From: Pseudobdellovibrionaceae bacterium
Lineage (GTDB): Bacteria; Bdellovibrionota; FAC87; UBA2466
Assembly (NCBI GenBank): GCA_023250715.1
Contig: JAHFAF010000015.1
Coordinates: 1-36,878 of the forward strand
Direction: 5' to 3'
Length of the DNA: 36,878 nt
Part shown: piece after piece, positions 7,737-17,181 of the stretch
Numbering within the stretch: the first letter of the stretch is position 1
Layout: each line of letters opens with the position of its first letter
Made by a program: the position numbers and the translations under genes
Notes under the pieces: model-generated
The model's input: the letters and a program-made list of their open reading frames with translations, nothing else
What the model was told of the DNA's origin: nothing
Database searches by the model: none

Positions 7737-8789
7737 CTACGATTTCAACTCTGTCCACATTCGATTCATGTCATTTAACGTATCCCCGATATCCTCAAGG
7801 AAATGGAGCTTTTTTAGTGTCTCTCCTGTCGGGTAGGTGTTGATGTCGTTTTGTTCTTCTGGGGTCAGCAGTAGCCTTGCCGTTTTATTAGGCGTCGCAA
7901 GCGTGTTTTCGCGGATTAAGCGCAGGGCATTTTCCGGCTCGAGCCAGAAATCGATAAAGGCGTGAGCCTCTACTTTTCTCTTCCCGGTGATAGGAATCGA
8001 AAAATTATCCGTCCAAATCGTTCCGCCCTCTTTAGGAATGAAATATTGGATAGAGGCGTTTTCCTTATGCGCTTGGTTTGCATCCACGCTGAAGACATGG
8101 GCGATATTGACCTCGCCCTTCAATAGAAGGGGTCTCGGCTCGGAGGAAAAGGTAAGAATTCGGTTCCGGGCCTTTGAAATTTCCTGACGAGCCATTCCTA
8201 AATCGTCGGTCTTGGTACTGTTCAAGGAAAGGCCCTTCCAGGAAAGTACGGCCCCGAACACTTCTCGCATATCATCCAGGAGGGAGGTGTGCTGCCCGTC
8301 TGGCGATTCAAAGAGCATTTTCCAACTTACTCCCTCAGCCGGAATCTTCACCTTATCCACGTTCAACGCGATTCCGGTTGTTCCCCAGGTAAAGGGCACC
8401 GAATACTTCAACCCCGGGTCATAAGGCAGATTGCGGTAGAAATCATCCAAGTCCTTGAGATGTGGTAACGCGGCAGGATCAACGGGCGAAAGCATTTTGA
8501 GCATCGAAAGGCGGCGGACCATGTAATCGGAAGGCTGAATGAGATCGTAGCCCGTGGCCCCTGCCCGCAGTTTTGCAAAAAGCTCCTCATTGCTGGACAT
8601 GTAGCTGAGCTCCACATGCACGCCCGTTTTTGAAGTGAACTCCTTCAGAAGGCTATCGGGATAATAATTGCTCCAGGTCAGGACTCGAAGCGGCTGAGTC
8701 TCTCCACTTCCGCGCTGTCGAAGGTAAAACATCCCTCCAACGACTAGTGCCAACGCCAAGGTAAGAGTTAGGATCCTTTTAATACCCAT
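7737..8789 (-). CDS. potD: Spermidine/putrescine ABC transporter, substrate-binding protein
   Basis: LRVLTWSNYYPDSLLKEFTSKTGVHVELSYMSSNEELFAKLRAGATGYDLIQPSDYMV...VPFTWGTTGIALNVDKV; adjacent to potA/B/C. Confidence 0.9.
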   Translation of the reverse strand: MGIKRILTLTLALALVVGGMFYLRQRGSGETQPLRVLTWSNYYPDSLLKEFTSKTGVHVELSYMSSNEELFAKLRAGATGYDLIQPSDYMVRRLSMLKMLSPVDPAALPHLKDLDDFYRNLPYDPGLKYSVPFTWGTTGIALNVDKVKIPAEGVSWKMLFESPDGQHTSLLDDMREVFGAVLSWKGLSLNSTKTDDLGMARQEISKARNRILTFSSEPRPLLLKGEVNIAHVFSVDANQAHKENASIQYFIPKEGGTIWTDNFSIPITGKRKVEAHAFIDFWLEPENALRLIRENTLATPNKTARLLLTPEEQNDINTYPTGETLKKLHFLEDIGDTLNDMNRMWTELKS

Positions 8790-9586
8790 TTTCTACTTTG
8801 CTCCTTCGACAAAAGAATAAGGACTAACGCCGTACTTAAGAAAATCATGAGAAAAGAAAGGCCGTTCAGTTCCGGTGACAAGCCAATGCGCATCAGGGAA
8901 TAGATCTTGAGCGGCAAGGTTGTAAGGCCGGCACCGCTTGTGAAAAACGAAATCAAAAAATCGTCGAATGAAAGGGTAAAGGCGAGAAGCCACCCACCCA
9001 TGACTCCAGGAAGAATATTCGGAAGGGTAACCTTCAAGAACGTCTCGGACGGTTTTGCGCCGAGATCTTGTGCTGCTTCGGAAAGATGCGGGTCTAACTT
9101 TCTCAGCTGCTCCACCATGATGAAGTAAACAAAACTCGCGCTAAAACTCGCATGCGCCAACACCACGGTCGGCATCCCCAAAGGAATTTTCCAGATCAAG
9201 AAGAAGAGAAGAAGGGACAATCCAGTAATTACTTCTGGGAGAAGGATGGGCAACATAATCAGCGTTTGAATTGAAATGGGAAGAAGCGATGCGATGGGCG
9301 TCAGGCCCACGGCCCCCGCGGTTCCGATAGCTACCGCAAGCGTCGCCGAACAAACGCCGATGAGAATGCTATTGGTAAGGGGCTCCCAAAGACTTCCGCT
9401 CTCCCAGAGTTTCCACATCCATTTCAGAGTGAATCCGCTACTGAGGCTATTCGGGTTTTCCAAAAACGCCTGCAAGATGAGATAGAGCAGAGGCAAATAG
9501 AGGAAGGTGATCGTGAGAAAGAACATTCCTGTCACGAACTGATTAGGCTTTACCGCATTCCTCATGCGGTTTTCTCCGCCTGCCAT
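8768..9586 (-). CDS. potC: Spermidine/putrescine ABC transporter permease
   Basis: Polytopic permease with EAA loop EAAQDLGAKPSETFLKVTLPNILPGVMGGWLLAFTLSFDDFLISFF; overlaps potB and potD. Confidence 0.9.
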   Translation of the reverse strand: MAGGENRMRNAVKPNQFVTGMFFLTITFLYLPLLYLILQAFLENPNSLSSGFTLKWMWKLWESGSLWEPLTNSILIGVCSATLAVAIGTAGAVGLTPIASLLPISIQTLIMLPILLPEVITGLSLLLFFLIWKIPLGMPTVVLAHASFSASFVYFIMVEQLRKLDPHLSEAAQDLGAKPSETFLKVTLPNILPGVMGGWLLAFTLSFDDFLISFFTSGAGLTTLPLKIYSLMRIGLSPELNGLSFLMIFLSTALVLILLSKEQSRKWVLKGS

Positions 9587-10398
9587 CGAGTTTGCAGATA
9601 AAGAGCCAAGAATAAGAAAACCGAAAGCAGCCCCGCGATCGAAGAGCCGAAAGGCCAGTCTTGCATTACGAAGAATTGGCTTACCATAATATTGCCGAGA
9701 AACATTTCCTTAGCGCCGCCTAATAAGTCAGGAATGACGTACTCGCCCATCATCGGAACAAAGACGAAGAGGCTTCCCACCAGGACACCTTCCTTGATGT
9801 TGGGTACGACCACCCGCCAAAAGGTATTTACGCGGTTCGCGCCTAAGTCTTGTGCAGCTTCTCTAAAGGAGGGATCCAGCTTCTCCAGTGCCGAGTAAAT
9901 GGGGACCACCAGAAAAGGGAGGTAGTTATAGACCAAGCCGAGATAAACCCCCGTACGGGTGTAAAGGATTTCAAGTGGGGTATGGATCAAACCGAATCCT
10001 AGTAGAATTTGATTTAGAAGTCCGTGGTTTCCCGCGAGGGAAATAATTCCGTAAATGCGCAAAATAAAATTCGTCCAAAAGGGAATGAAAAGAAGCACGA
10101 GACCCAGCTGCTTCATCGGCCCTTGGGCGCGCGCCAGGTAGTAAGCGACGGGAAACCCCACCATCAGGCAGGTCGAAGTGGCGATGAACGCAAGCCAAAG
10201 CGTTTTCAATAACACGCGTGCGTAAATCCAATCGAAACAGCGCAAATAGTTTTCGAAAGTAACGATGAATTGATACCCGCCGTATTCTCCCTTTTGCAAA
10301 AAACTCATGCCGAGAATGAGAAGGAAGGGAAGAAGAGTGAAGAAGCTCAACCAACCGATGAAGGAAAGGGCACTCGACGGGAGCTTATTCAGCTTCAC
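9562..10398 (-). CDS. potB: Spermidine/putrescine ABC transporter permease
   Basis: EAA loop EAAQDLGANRVNTFWRVVVPNIKEGVLVGSLFVFVPMMGEYVIPDLLGG; multiple TM segments. Confidence 0.9.
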   Translation of the reverse strand: MKLNKLPSSALSFIGWLSFFTLLPFLLILGMSFLQKGEYGGYQFIVTFENYLRCFDWIYARVLLKTLWLAFIATSTCLMVGFPVAYYLARAQGPMKQLGLVLLFIPFWTNFILRIYGIISLAGNHGLLNQILLGFGLIHTPLEILYTRTGVYLGLVYNYLPFLVVPIYSALEKLDPSFREAAQDLGANRVNTFWRVVVPNIKEGVLVGSLFVFVPMMGEYVIPDLLGGAKEMFLGNIMVSQFFVMQDWPFGSSIAGLLSVFLFLALYLQTRWQAEKTA

Positions 10399-11513
10399 GA
10401 CTTAGCACTCTCCCCGGCGGGAAGAATGATGGCGTCCTCGCTTCGCCAGGAGAGGTAAATCTTATCGCCGGGATTGAGGCTTCGTTTTTTCAGGCGCTCA
10501 AGCTCCGGCTCGAACACTTTGAAGCTATGGCAGACAGTTTTCACCAAATATTCCGTTCTCGAGCCCAGATAACTGAGTTCCTGCACTTCACCCTCAACGA
10601 TATTTTCTTGGGTGGACGAGCGTTGTCTGAGTAAGCGCATTTTCTCCGGCCGCAAGAGCAGCGAGACTTGGCGTGGGTAGACCACACCGTTTCTTTTAAT
10701 CTTAAAATTCCCCATCTGAGATTGGACCGACCAAACGCTCGCATCCGGCCCTTCATGAATCTCTCCCGGAATTTCATTCACGGGGCCGATGAAGCGCGCC
10801 ACGAAATTATCCGTCGGGTCTTCATAGATCGATTTCGGCGTACCGACTTGAAGGCACTTGCCATCGCGCATGACGGCCAAGCGATCGGAGAGCTGCAGGG
10901 CCTCTTCCTGGTCGTGTGTCACCATGATGAACGTCGAACCTACTCTCCGGCAGAGCGCGCGCAGCTCTTCGCGCATCTTCAATCGAAGTGCTGGATCGAG
11001 CGCCGAGAGGGGTTCATCCAAAAGCAACACAGAAGGCTTTCCCACAAGCGCTCGAGCGAGAGCCACGCGCTGGGATTGGCCGCCGCTAATTTGGTGAATT
11101 CGGCGGTCTTTTAGATCCTCGATCTCTACCAGCCGAAGGGCGTCGAGCACTCGGCTTTCAATTTCAAGCTTTCCCACTTTTTTTAGGCGAAGGCTGAAGG
11201 CGATGTTGTCGAAAACATTCAGATGGGGAAAGAGAGCATATCGTTGGAACACGGTGTGAATATTGCGCTGGTGCGGGGGAAGGGTGGTGATGTCTTGGGT
11301 CCCTAGTAGGATATTGCCAGTGGTGACCTGCTCGAATCCGCCGATGAGTCTTAAGACAGTTGTCTTTCCGCAACCGCTCGGGCCAAGGAGGCAGAAGAAC
11401 TCTCCCGGATTTACAGTAAGGTTTAAGGGGTCTAAACGAAATCCCCCAAACTCCTTACTCACGGCGTTAAGCTGTAGGAGCATGCCGAATTTAATAAAGG
11501 AATTGCGCATCAT
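10395..11513 (-). CDS. potA: Spermidine/putrescine ABC transporter ATP-binding protein
   Basis: Walker A GPSGCGKTTVLRLIGG, signature SGGQSQRVALARAL, Walker B VLLLDEPLSALD, TOBE-like C-terminus. Likely start is the internal Met MLLQLNAVSKEF (about 11483). Confidence 0.92.
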   Translation of the reverse strand: MMRNSFIKFGMLLQLNAVSKEFGGFRLDPLNLTVNPGEFFCLLGPSGCGKTTVLRLIGGFEQVTTGNILLGTQDITTLPPHQRNIHTVFQRYALFPHLNVFDNIAFSLRLKKVGKLEIESRVLDALRLVEIEDLKDRRIHQISGGQSQRVALARALVGKPSVLLLDEPLSALDPALRLKMREELRALCRRVGSTFIMVTHDQEEALQLSDRLAVMRDGKCLQVGTPKSIYEDPTDNFVARFIGPVNEIPGEIHEGPDASVWSVQSQMGNFKIKRNGVVYPRQVSLLLRPEKMRLLRQRSSTQENIVEGEVQELSYLGSRTEYLVKTVCHSFKVFEPELERLKKRSLNPGDKIYLSWRSEDAIILPAGESAKS

Positions 11514-11529
11514 TTGCTATTCTTTTCTG

Positions 11530-12603
11530 ATGAATTTACCGGCCTTAGAGCGTCTCCGTCTTTTCCTCCGGCCTCCCGGGCGGGGAATTTTCACCTTCTC
11601 CACTGGAGGAGGCTATGCGACTCCTCTCTTACGCGGAATTTATGGGTCGAGTGAGTCCGCGCAAGTGCAAAATGCCTGGGAAGATTCCCTGCAACGCATC
11701 CGGCGGGTCTCCACTCTTATTTTGGGAATTCCTTCGGACACCGGAGCCGGAATTTTAAGAGGGGCAAACTTTGGTCCGCTTGGGGTGCGGCTCGCTTATT
11801 TGAAACGCTTTGGAGCCTTGCCCAAGAATGTGGTGGATGTGGGGGACGTGATCGTGGTGCCGCAACTTCTGCACGATGAGATGCTGAGCGAGGGACAGAA
11901 GGCCGCGACTCGTGCCGAGCTCTATCCGGGAATAGAAGAAAAGCTCCCGGTGTCCCCTCTTTCCATCGCCGAGGAAGTTTTGAACGCGCTTTATGAACTG
12001 AATCCTCAAGCTCAAGTGCTCATCATTGGTGGGGACCACAGCGTCAGCTGGCCTGCGATGCTCTATTGTCGCAAGCGGTGTGGGGATAATTTTGGGGTGC
12101 TTCATTTTGATGCCCATACGGATCTTTTAGAAAATCGAGTAGGCGTGAAGTACTGCTTTGCGACCTGGGCCCGACACGCCTTGCAGCTAATGAAGCCGCA
12201 TCATCTAGTTCAAGTGGGTTTAAGAACCTCGAGCCACACGAAGGAATATTGGGAGCAGATGCTCCCGGTCACTCAGTTCTGGGCACATGAGATTCGGGGG
12301 AGGGAAACGGAAATGCTGGAAAAGATTCTGGCGCACTTTCATCAGTTGAAAATTAAGCAGCTCTATCTCTCCAACGACATCGACGGCACCGACATGGCGG
12401 AAGCTCCAGCAACAGGTACGCCTGAGAAAGAGGGCCTTACGGCACAGTTCGTCTTGGCGCTTAGCGAAAGAGCGAAAAAGGAATTCGATCTTATTGGCGG
12501 CGATGTGGTGGAGGTGGCCCCTCCTCTTTCCGGTGAGTGGGATTTCGCCCAAGAAAAAACTAGCTTACTCGGCGCTCAATACTTGAACTCTCTTATAAAG
12601 TAA
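11530..12603 (+). CDS. Ureohydrolase (arginase/agmatinase family)
   Basis: GGDHSVSWPAM, FGVLHFDAHTDLL, LSNDIDGTDMAEAPATGTPEKEGL metal-binding motifs. Start set at MNLPALERL (11530) because the listed ORF upstream of this is antisense to potA. Confidence 0.88.
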   Translation: MNLPALERLRLFLRPPGRGIFTFSTGGGYATPLLRGIYGSSESAQVQNAWEDSLQRIRRVSTLILGIPSDTGAGILRGANFGPLGVRLAYLKRFGALPKNVVDVGDVIVVPQLLHDEMLSEGQKAATRAELYPGIEEKLPVSPLSIAEEVLNALYELNPQAQVLIIGGDHSVSWPAMLYCRKRCGDNFGVLHFDAHTDLLENRVGVKYCFATWARHALQLMKPHHLVQVGLRTSSHTKEYWEQMLPVTQFWAHEIRGRETEMLEKILAHFHQLKIKQLYLSNDIDGTDMAEAPATGTPEKEGLTAQFVLALSERAKKEFDLIGGDVVEVAPPLSGEWDFAQEKTSLLGAQYLNSLIK

Positions 12604-12620
12604 GGGTACCTTTTCCGCCC

Positions 12621-13907
12621 GTGCTCCGAAAATTGGAAAGCCCGTACTTTATAGCGTCGCTATTTTCCGTTCTACTCGGACTCCATCTCTTCCATCTTTT
12701 GCACTTTAGTTTAAATCTTCCGCTTGGGGATGAGTGGGTCATGCTCAAGTCGAACGGGTTGCCCCGGGGATTGACTTGGGGGTGGCTCCTGGAACGACAT
12801 AATGAGCATAAAATTGTCCTGACCAAACTCCAAATACTTCTCTCTGTCGCGGTGGATGGGTGGAATGTCGTACACATTCAGGTCTTCAATCTCTTTTTTT
12901 ACTTTGCGTGGATTCTTTGGCTTGGGTTTTTCCTTCACGAGCAAGCAACCGACCTTCCGAAAGGAGTAATCGCAGCCCTTCTGCTTTTTTTGGGGTCTTT
13001 AATCAATTGTGAGAACCACAGTTGGGCCTTTCAGTCGCAGTTTCATTTTGGTGTCGCTTTTCTCTCTGTTGGGGCCTTCTTTCTTTTTCGCCCCGGACTA
13101 TCGAATACCTTTCTCGGGAGTGCATTTTGCGTACTTTCCATGTTTAGCGTGGGCTTCGGAGTTCCCGGAGCGCTTACGGTTTTTTCCCTATTCGGGGTTT
13201 TCATTTTGTTGGGGCGACGCGAGCAATGGCGGGAACTTGTCTTAGCATGCTCCATGGGAACGGCGGCGTTGTGGCTTTGGCTTTTTTACGATGCAGCCAT
13301 CGATAATGGGACTCTCATTCTGCCTCATCGTTTGAAGTTTTGGAGATTTCTGGCAGGGCTTGTCTCCTTGGGTTTTGGTTTTGAGGGAGAAGGTAGGGAG
13401 TGGTGGGACTTTCTGATCCTCTTTGGAGTATTGGGCTCTCTTCTGCTTCTCCTCGTGCGCCGGCGTTTTCGATTAAATTCCAAGGAGTCGGCAACCGTCG
13501 CGTTAACAGCCGCTTACCTCTCCTCGGCGGGCCTCATGGCTGCCGGCCGGGCGGCCCGTTTCGGTGTCGAATATGCGAAGAGATCGCGGTATTCCGAAGT
13601 GACGATGGCGCTTGTTCCCTTGACTGGTCTTCTCCTCTTTCAGGCGATCCCTAGGGGGAAGTGGCGGGGCTGGGCTTTGGGTGTGGTATGGGCGGTTGCC
13701 TTTCTGGGGTATTCGAACAATTGGAACTTTCGCGTCTATAACGCAACTCTGAGAGGCAAACAAATAGGACTGGAATGCATCCAAAATTTCTACACAAATT
13801 TGGGGACGGACCACTGCGCTACTGTGCATGAAGAGGCTTTGGCGGATTATTTGGCCGAAGCCAAGCGAATGCGACTCTCTTTCTTTAGAGATCTTCAAAA
13901 TCCCTAG
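12621..13907 (+). CDS. Polytopic membrane protein, possibly GT-C-like glycosyltransferase
   Basis: GTG start. About ten hydrophobic segments; early LPLGDEWVMLK and LLERHNEHKIVL motif as in some uncharacterised membrane glycosyltransferase-like proteins. Confidence 0.6.
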   Translation: MLRKLESPYFIASLFSVLLGLHLFHLLHFSLNLPLGDEWVMLKSNGLPRGLTWGWLLERHNEHKIVLTKLQILLSVAVDGWNVVHIQVFNLFFYFAWILWLGFFLHEQATDLPKGVIAALLLFLGSLINCENHSWAFQSQFHFGVAFLSVGAFFLFRPGLSNTFLGSAFCVLSMFSVGFGVPGALTVFSLFGVFILLGRREQWRELVLACSMGTAALWLWLFYDAAIDNGTLILPHRLKFWRFLAGLVSLGFGFEGEGREWWDFLILFGVLGSLLLLLVRRRFRLNSKESATVALTAAYLSSAGLMAAGRAARFGVEYAKRSRYSEVTMALVPLTGLLLFQAIPRGKWRGWALGVVWAVAFLGYSNNWNFRVYNATLRGKQIGLECIQNFYTNLGTDHCATVHEEALADYLAEAKRMRLSFFRDLQNP

Positions 13908-13928
13908 TTCTGTGTTATTTAATCCCCT

Positions 13929-15956
13929 GTGAAGATAGCGTTTGTTTTCAACCGAAAAACCAATGACTCTCTAGAACAGGCCGAGTTTGATACGCCGGAT
14001 ACCATTGCGGCGATTCACAACGCCCTCGCGAGTGGCGGCCACGAGGTTCTGGACGTGGAAATGGCGTTGGAAGACTCCGTTTCAAGCTGGCTTCGGCGGC
14101 TCTCCGAGGTAAAACCCGACATTATTTTTAATACGGCTGAGGGCTATTATGGCATCGGGCGGGAGAGTCTCGGGCCGACTTTGTTCGAACAGCTGAAGAT
14201 CCCTTATGTGGGATCGGGCCCTTATGGGTGTTTTCTCACCCTCGATAAATTCTTGACGAAGCAGATGGTGGCCAGTCGCAAAGTACCGGTGGTGGAAGGG
14301 TATTTCGTCAACTCTCAGGAAGAGCTGCAGAGCATTGCAAAAGAGGTGTATTACCCCGCCTTCGTGAAGCCCAATTATGAAGGATCGAGTAAGGGAATCA
14401 CAGAGCGATCCGTGTGCAAGGATGCGTCCGAGCTTTTAAGTTACGGCTCGGAATCCTTGAAACTATTTCCGAACGGGATTTTGGTCGAACGCTATATTCC
14501 GGGAAGAGACGTCTCGGTTCCCTACATTGCGGGCCTGGGAGATAGCGGGGTGCTGGAGCCGCTAGAGTATGTCTTCCAAGGGCGCACCGAGAGCCAGATT
14601 TACGACTACGACTTAAAGAACAAGTACGACGACGCTGTGTCAGTGCGTTGTCCGGCTCAGCTCGAACCCGGGATTCGCGCACAGATTTTCGAATTGATGA
14701 AGCGGGTGATCCCTGCGGTCGGTGTGGTCGATTTCGCGCGCGCGGATTTTAGAATCAGCCCGGAAGGTGAAGTCTATTTTCTGGAGCTCAATGCCTTGCC
14801 GAGCTTGCAGCCAGGGGCTGGAATATTCGAAGCGACCCATTGTCTTGGGCTCGATTACAATCAAACGATCTTAAAGATGTTGGATGCCGCGGTTGCTCGG
14901 CTGAAACTAAAGCAAACAAAAGCTCCCGGCCGCTTGCGAACGACTACGCCTCGGGTGGGGCTCGTCTATAATTTAAAAAGGAAAGATCCGGGCGATCCCG
15001 ATTACGAACGGGAGGCTGAGTTTGATTCGCAGAAAACGGTCGATGTTCTGCGTTCGACGATTGAAAGGTTTGGCTGTCCGGTCATTCCCATCGAAGCGAC
15101 GAAAACCCTCTCGGAAAATCTCCTCGAGCTCCGGGTGGATGTCGTTTTCAATATTGCCGAAGGTTCGAATAAACGGGCGCGAGAAGCTCAAGTTCCAGCC
15201 GTATGTGATTTGCTTGGAATTGAGCATACAGGGAGTGACGCCACTTGTTTGGCCATTACTTTGGATAAGGCCATCACGAAGAAACTCTTAAGTCAGGACG
15301 GCATTCTCACTCCGAACTATCGTCTTTATCAGGGCGGCCGCCAAATCGAGGCGGGCTTAAGATTTCCGGTCATTGTAAAACCCAATCACGAGGGCACCTC
15401 CAAGGGTATCGGCGGTAAATCGGTCGTGATGAGCCAGGAAGAGATGCTGGAAGAGGCTCAATCGCAATGGCGAAGATTTCAAGAGCCCATTCTTTGCGAA
15501 GAATATATCGAGGGGCGTGAGTACACAATTGGAGTCTTGGGCAGCAGTACTTTGAAAATCTTGGGGCCGATGGAGATTAAGTTCGGCGCCGGTGCCGGCC
15601 AATACCCGGTCTATTCCTTCGAGGCGAAGCACGCACCGATGGAAAATGATATTTTTTCCGTGGTCTGCCCGGTTTCCTTGGGGAAGGAACAAGATCGAAA
15701 AATCCTCCAATTCGCGAAAAAAGTATTTCGTTCCTTGGGTTGTCGCGATGTCGGCCGGATCGATTTTCGTATCGATAATCGGGGGAATATTTTCTTCCTC
15801 GAGATCAATCCTTTGCCAGGGCTTGCTCCGGCCTTTAGCGATCTCGTCGTTATGGCCGAAAAATGTGGCATGACCTATGAAAGTCTCATTAAACGGATTT
15901 TAGCTCCGGCCATCCAACGCTGGAGAAACGTTGGCCGCATGCGCGTAGTTACCTAA
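13929..15956 (+). CDS. Tandem D-Ala-D-Ala-ligase-like double ATP-grasp enzyme
   Basis: GTG start. Two full ligase-like modules: FVKPNYEGSSKGI...YDYDLKNKYDD...ADFRISPEGEVYFLELNALPSL and IVKPNHEGTSKGIGG...YSFEAKHAPME...IDFRIDNRGNIFFLEINPLPGL. Confidence 0.85.
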   Translation: MKIAFVFNRKTNDSLEQAEFDTPDTIAAIHNALASGGHEVLDVEMALEDSVSSWLRRLSEVKPDIIFNTAEGYYGIGRESLGPTLFEQLKIPYVGSGPYGCFLTLDKFLTKQMVASRKVPVVEGYFVNSQEELQSIAKEVYYPAFVKPNYEGSSKGITERSVCKDASELLSYGSESLKLFPNGILVERYIPGRDVSVPYIAGLGDSGVLEPLEYVFQGRTESQIYDYDLKNKYDDAVSVRCPAQLEPGIRAQIFELMKRVIPAVGVVDFARADFRISPEGEVYFLELNALPSLQPGAGIFEATHCLGLDYNQTILKMLDAAVARLKLKQTKAPGRLRTTTPRVGLVYNLKRKDPGDPDYEREAEFDSQKTVDVLRSTIERFGCPVIPIEATKTLSENLLELRVDVVFNIAEGSNKRAREAQVPAVCDLLGIEHTGSDATCLAITLDKAITKKLLSQDGILTPNYRLYQGGRQIEAGLRFPVIVKPNHEGTSKGIGGKSVVMSQEEMLEEAQSQWRRFQEPILCEEYIEGREYTIGVLGSSTLKILGPMEIKFGAGAGQYPVYSFEAKHAPMENDIFSVVCPVSLGKEQDRKILQFAKKVFRSLGCRDVGRIDFRIDNRGNIFFLEINPLPGLAPAFSDLVVMAEKCGMTYESLIKRILAPAIQRWRNVGRMRVVT

Positions 15957-15964
15957 AGTTAACC

Positions 15965-17122
15965 ATGAGCAACCTGTACGAGCGCTATAGAGAAGATGGG
16001 AAGAAGCGGACACGATTGCGCACTCTTGGGTTGAATATCGGCGAGTACAGGACCGGTGAGTTGAACGCCATCACGGATGTACCCGGCGTTAGGGTTGGGC
16101 ACTCTACCCTGATTGAAGGTTCGGGCCGGCGAAAACCGGGGAACGGCCCCGTGAGAACGGGCGTCACGGTCATTTCTCCTAACGACGACATTTATAATCA
16201 AAAACTTATCAGCGGGGGCTTTATCTTAAGTGGCGCCGGCGAGGTGGCGGGCCTGACACAGGTGACGGAGTGGGGTCTCATCGAGACGCCCATTGCACTG
16301 ACCAATACCCTATCCGTTGGGCGAGTGAGCGATAGCGTCGTGAAATGGATGACGCAAAAGTATTCCCATATTCGAGAGCTTCAAGAGGTCGTGATTCCGG
16401 TCGTTGGTGAGTGCGACGATAGTTTCTTGAACGATGCGGTGGGGCTCCATGTAAAACCCCAACATGTTTTTGCGGCCCTGGATTCCGCGACGGGCGGGCC
16501 GGTGGAAGAGGGGGCTGTCGGTGCGGGCACAGGAATGATCTGCTGCGACTTTAAGGGGGGGATAGGCACGTCCAGTCGCATGGTTCCTATCGGCAAGCAA
16601 GATTATGTGATGGGAGTCTTGGTCTGCAGCAACTTCGGGATCATGGAGCACCTGCGAATGGATGGGTATCCTATTGGCCGCGTGCTTTATGGAAGACAGG
16701 GTGTCTATAACCGAAGGACCACGAGCTATGGCTCTATCATCGTAGTGATTGCGACGAATATGCCCCTGACTGCCATGCAGATGAACCGCCTTTGTCGTCG
16801 GGCGGCGTTAGGAATTGGGAGGGTGGGAAGCTACGGGGCCCATTCGAGCGGAGAGATTATCATCGGTTTTTCGACGGCAAACGTCATTCCGAGAAATCCT
16901 CCCGAGCCCGCCGTCCATTTCCAAATGATTCACGACACCTTCCTGGACCCGGCCTATCGCGCGGTGATTGAGGCAACAGAGGAATCGATCCTAAATAGCC
17001 TAACCATGGCGGTCGACATGGAGGGAGCCGCTGGAAATCGCGTGCCTGCGATCAACCTTCAGCTTTTGAAAGGGCTCTTTGAGCATTATAATTCAGTGAA
17101 CGCGCTCATGCGCGCCAAATAG
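15965..17122 (+). CDS. P1 family (DmpA-type) L-aminopeptidase/D-esterase
   Basis: GELNAITDVPGVRVGHSTL...GNGPVRTGVTVI...GTGMICCDFKGGIGTSSR; autoproteolysis/nucleophile site YG|SIIVVIATNMPL (Gly codon 16730-16732, Ser codon 16733-16735). Confidence 0.9.
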   Translation: MSNLYERYREDGKKRTRLRTLGLNIGEYRTGELNAITDVPGVRVGHSTLIEGSGRRKPGNGPVRTGVTVISPNDDIYNQKLISGGFILSGAGEVAGLTQVTEWGLIETPIALTNTLSVGRVSDSVVKWMTQKYSHIRELQEVVIPVVGECDDSFLNDAVGLHVKPQHVFAALDSATGGPVEEGAVGAGTGMICCDFKGGIGTSSRMVPIGKQDYVMGVLVCSNFGIMEHLRMDGYPIGRVLYGRQGVYNRRTTSYGSIIVVIATNMPLTAMQMNRLCRRAALGIGRVGSYGAHSSGEIIIGFSTANVIPRNPPEPAVHFQMIHDTFLDPAYRAVIEATEESILNSLTMAVDMEGAAGNRVPAINLQLLKGLFEHYNSVNALMRAK

Positions 17123-17181
17123 CTTTTGCGTCTGCCGAAGGATCTCATTGACCTAGCAGTGACTAAGGAAGGTTTATCATC

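Noticed and set aside
10668-11114. 148-aa plus-strand ORF inside potA
   Set aside because: Antisense to well-supported ABC ATPase motifs.
11263-11529. N-terminal 89 residues of the listed 446-aa ORF
   Set aside because: Antisense to potA coding sequence; the ureohydrolase homology begins after the internal Met at 11530.
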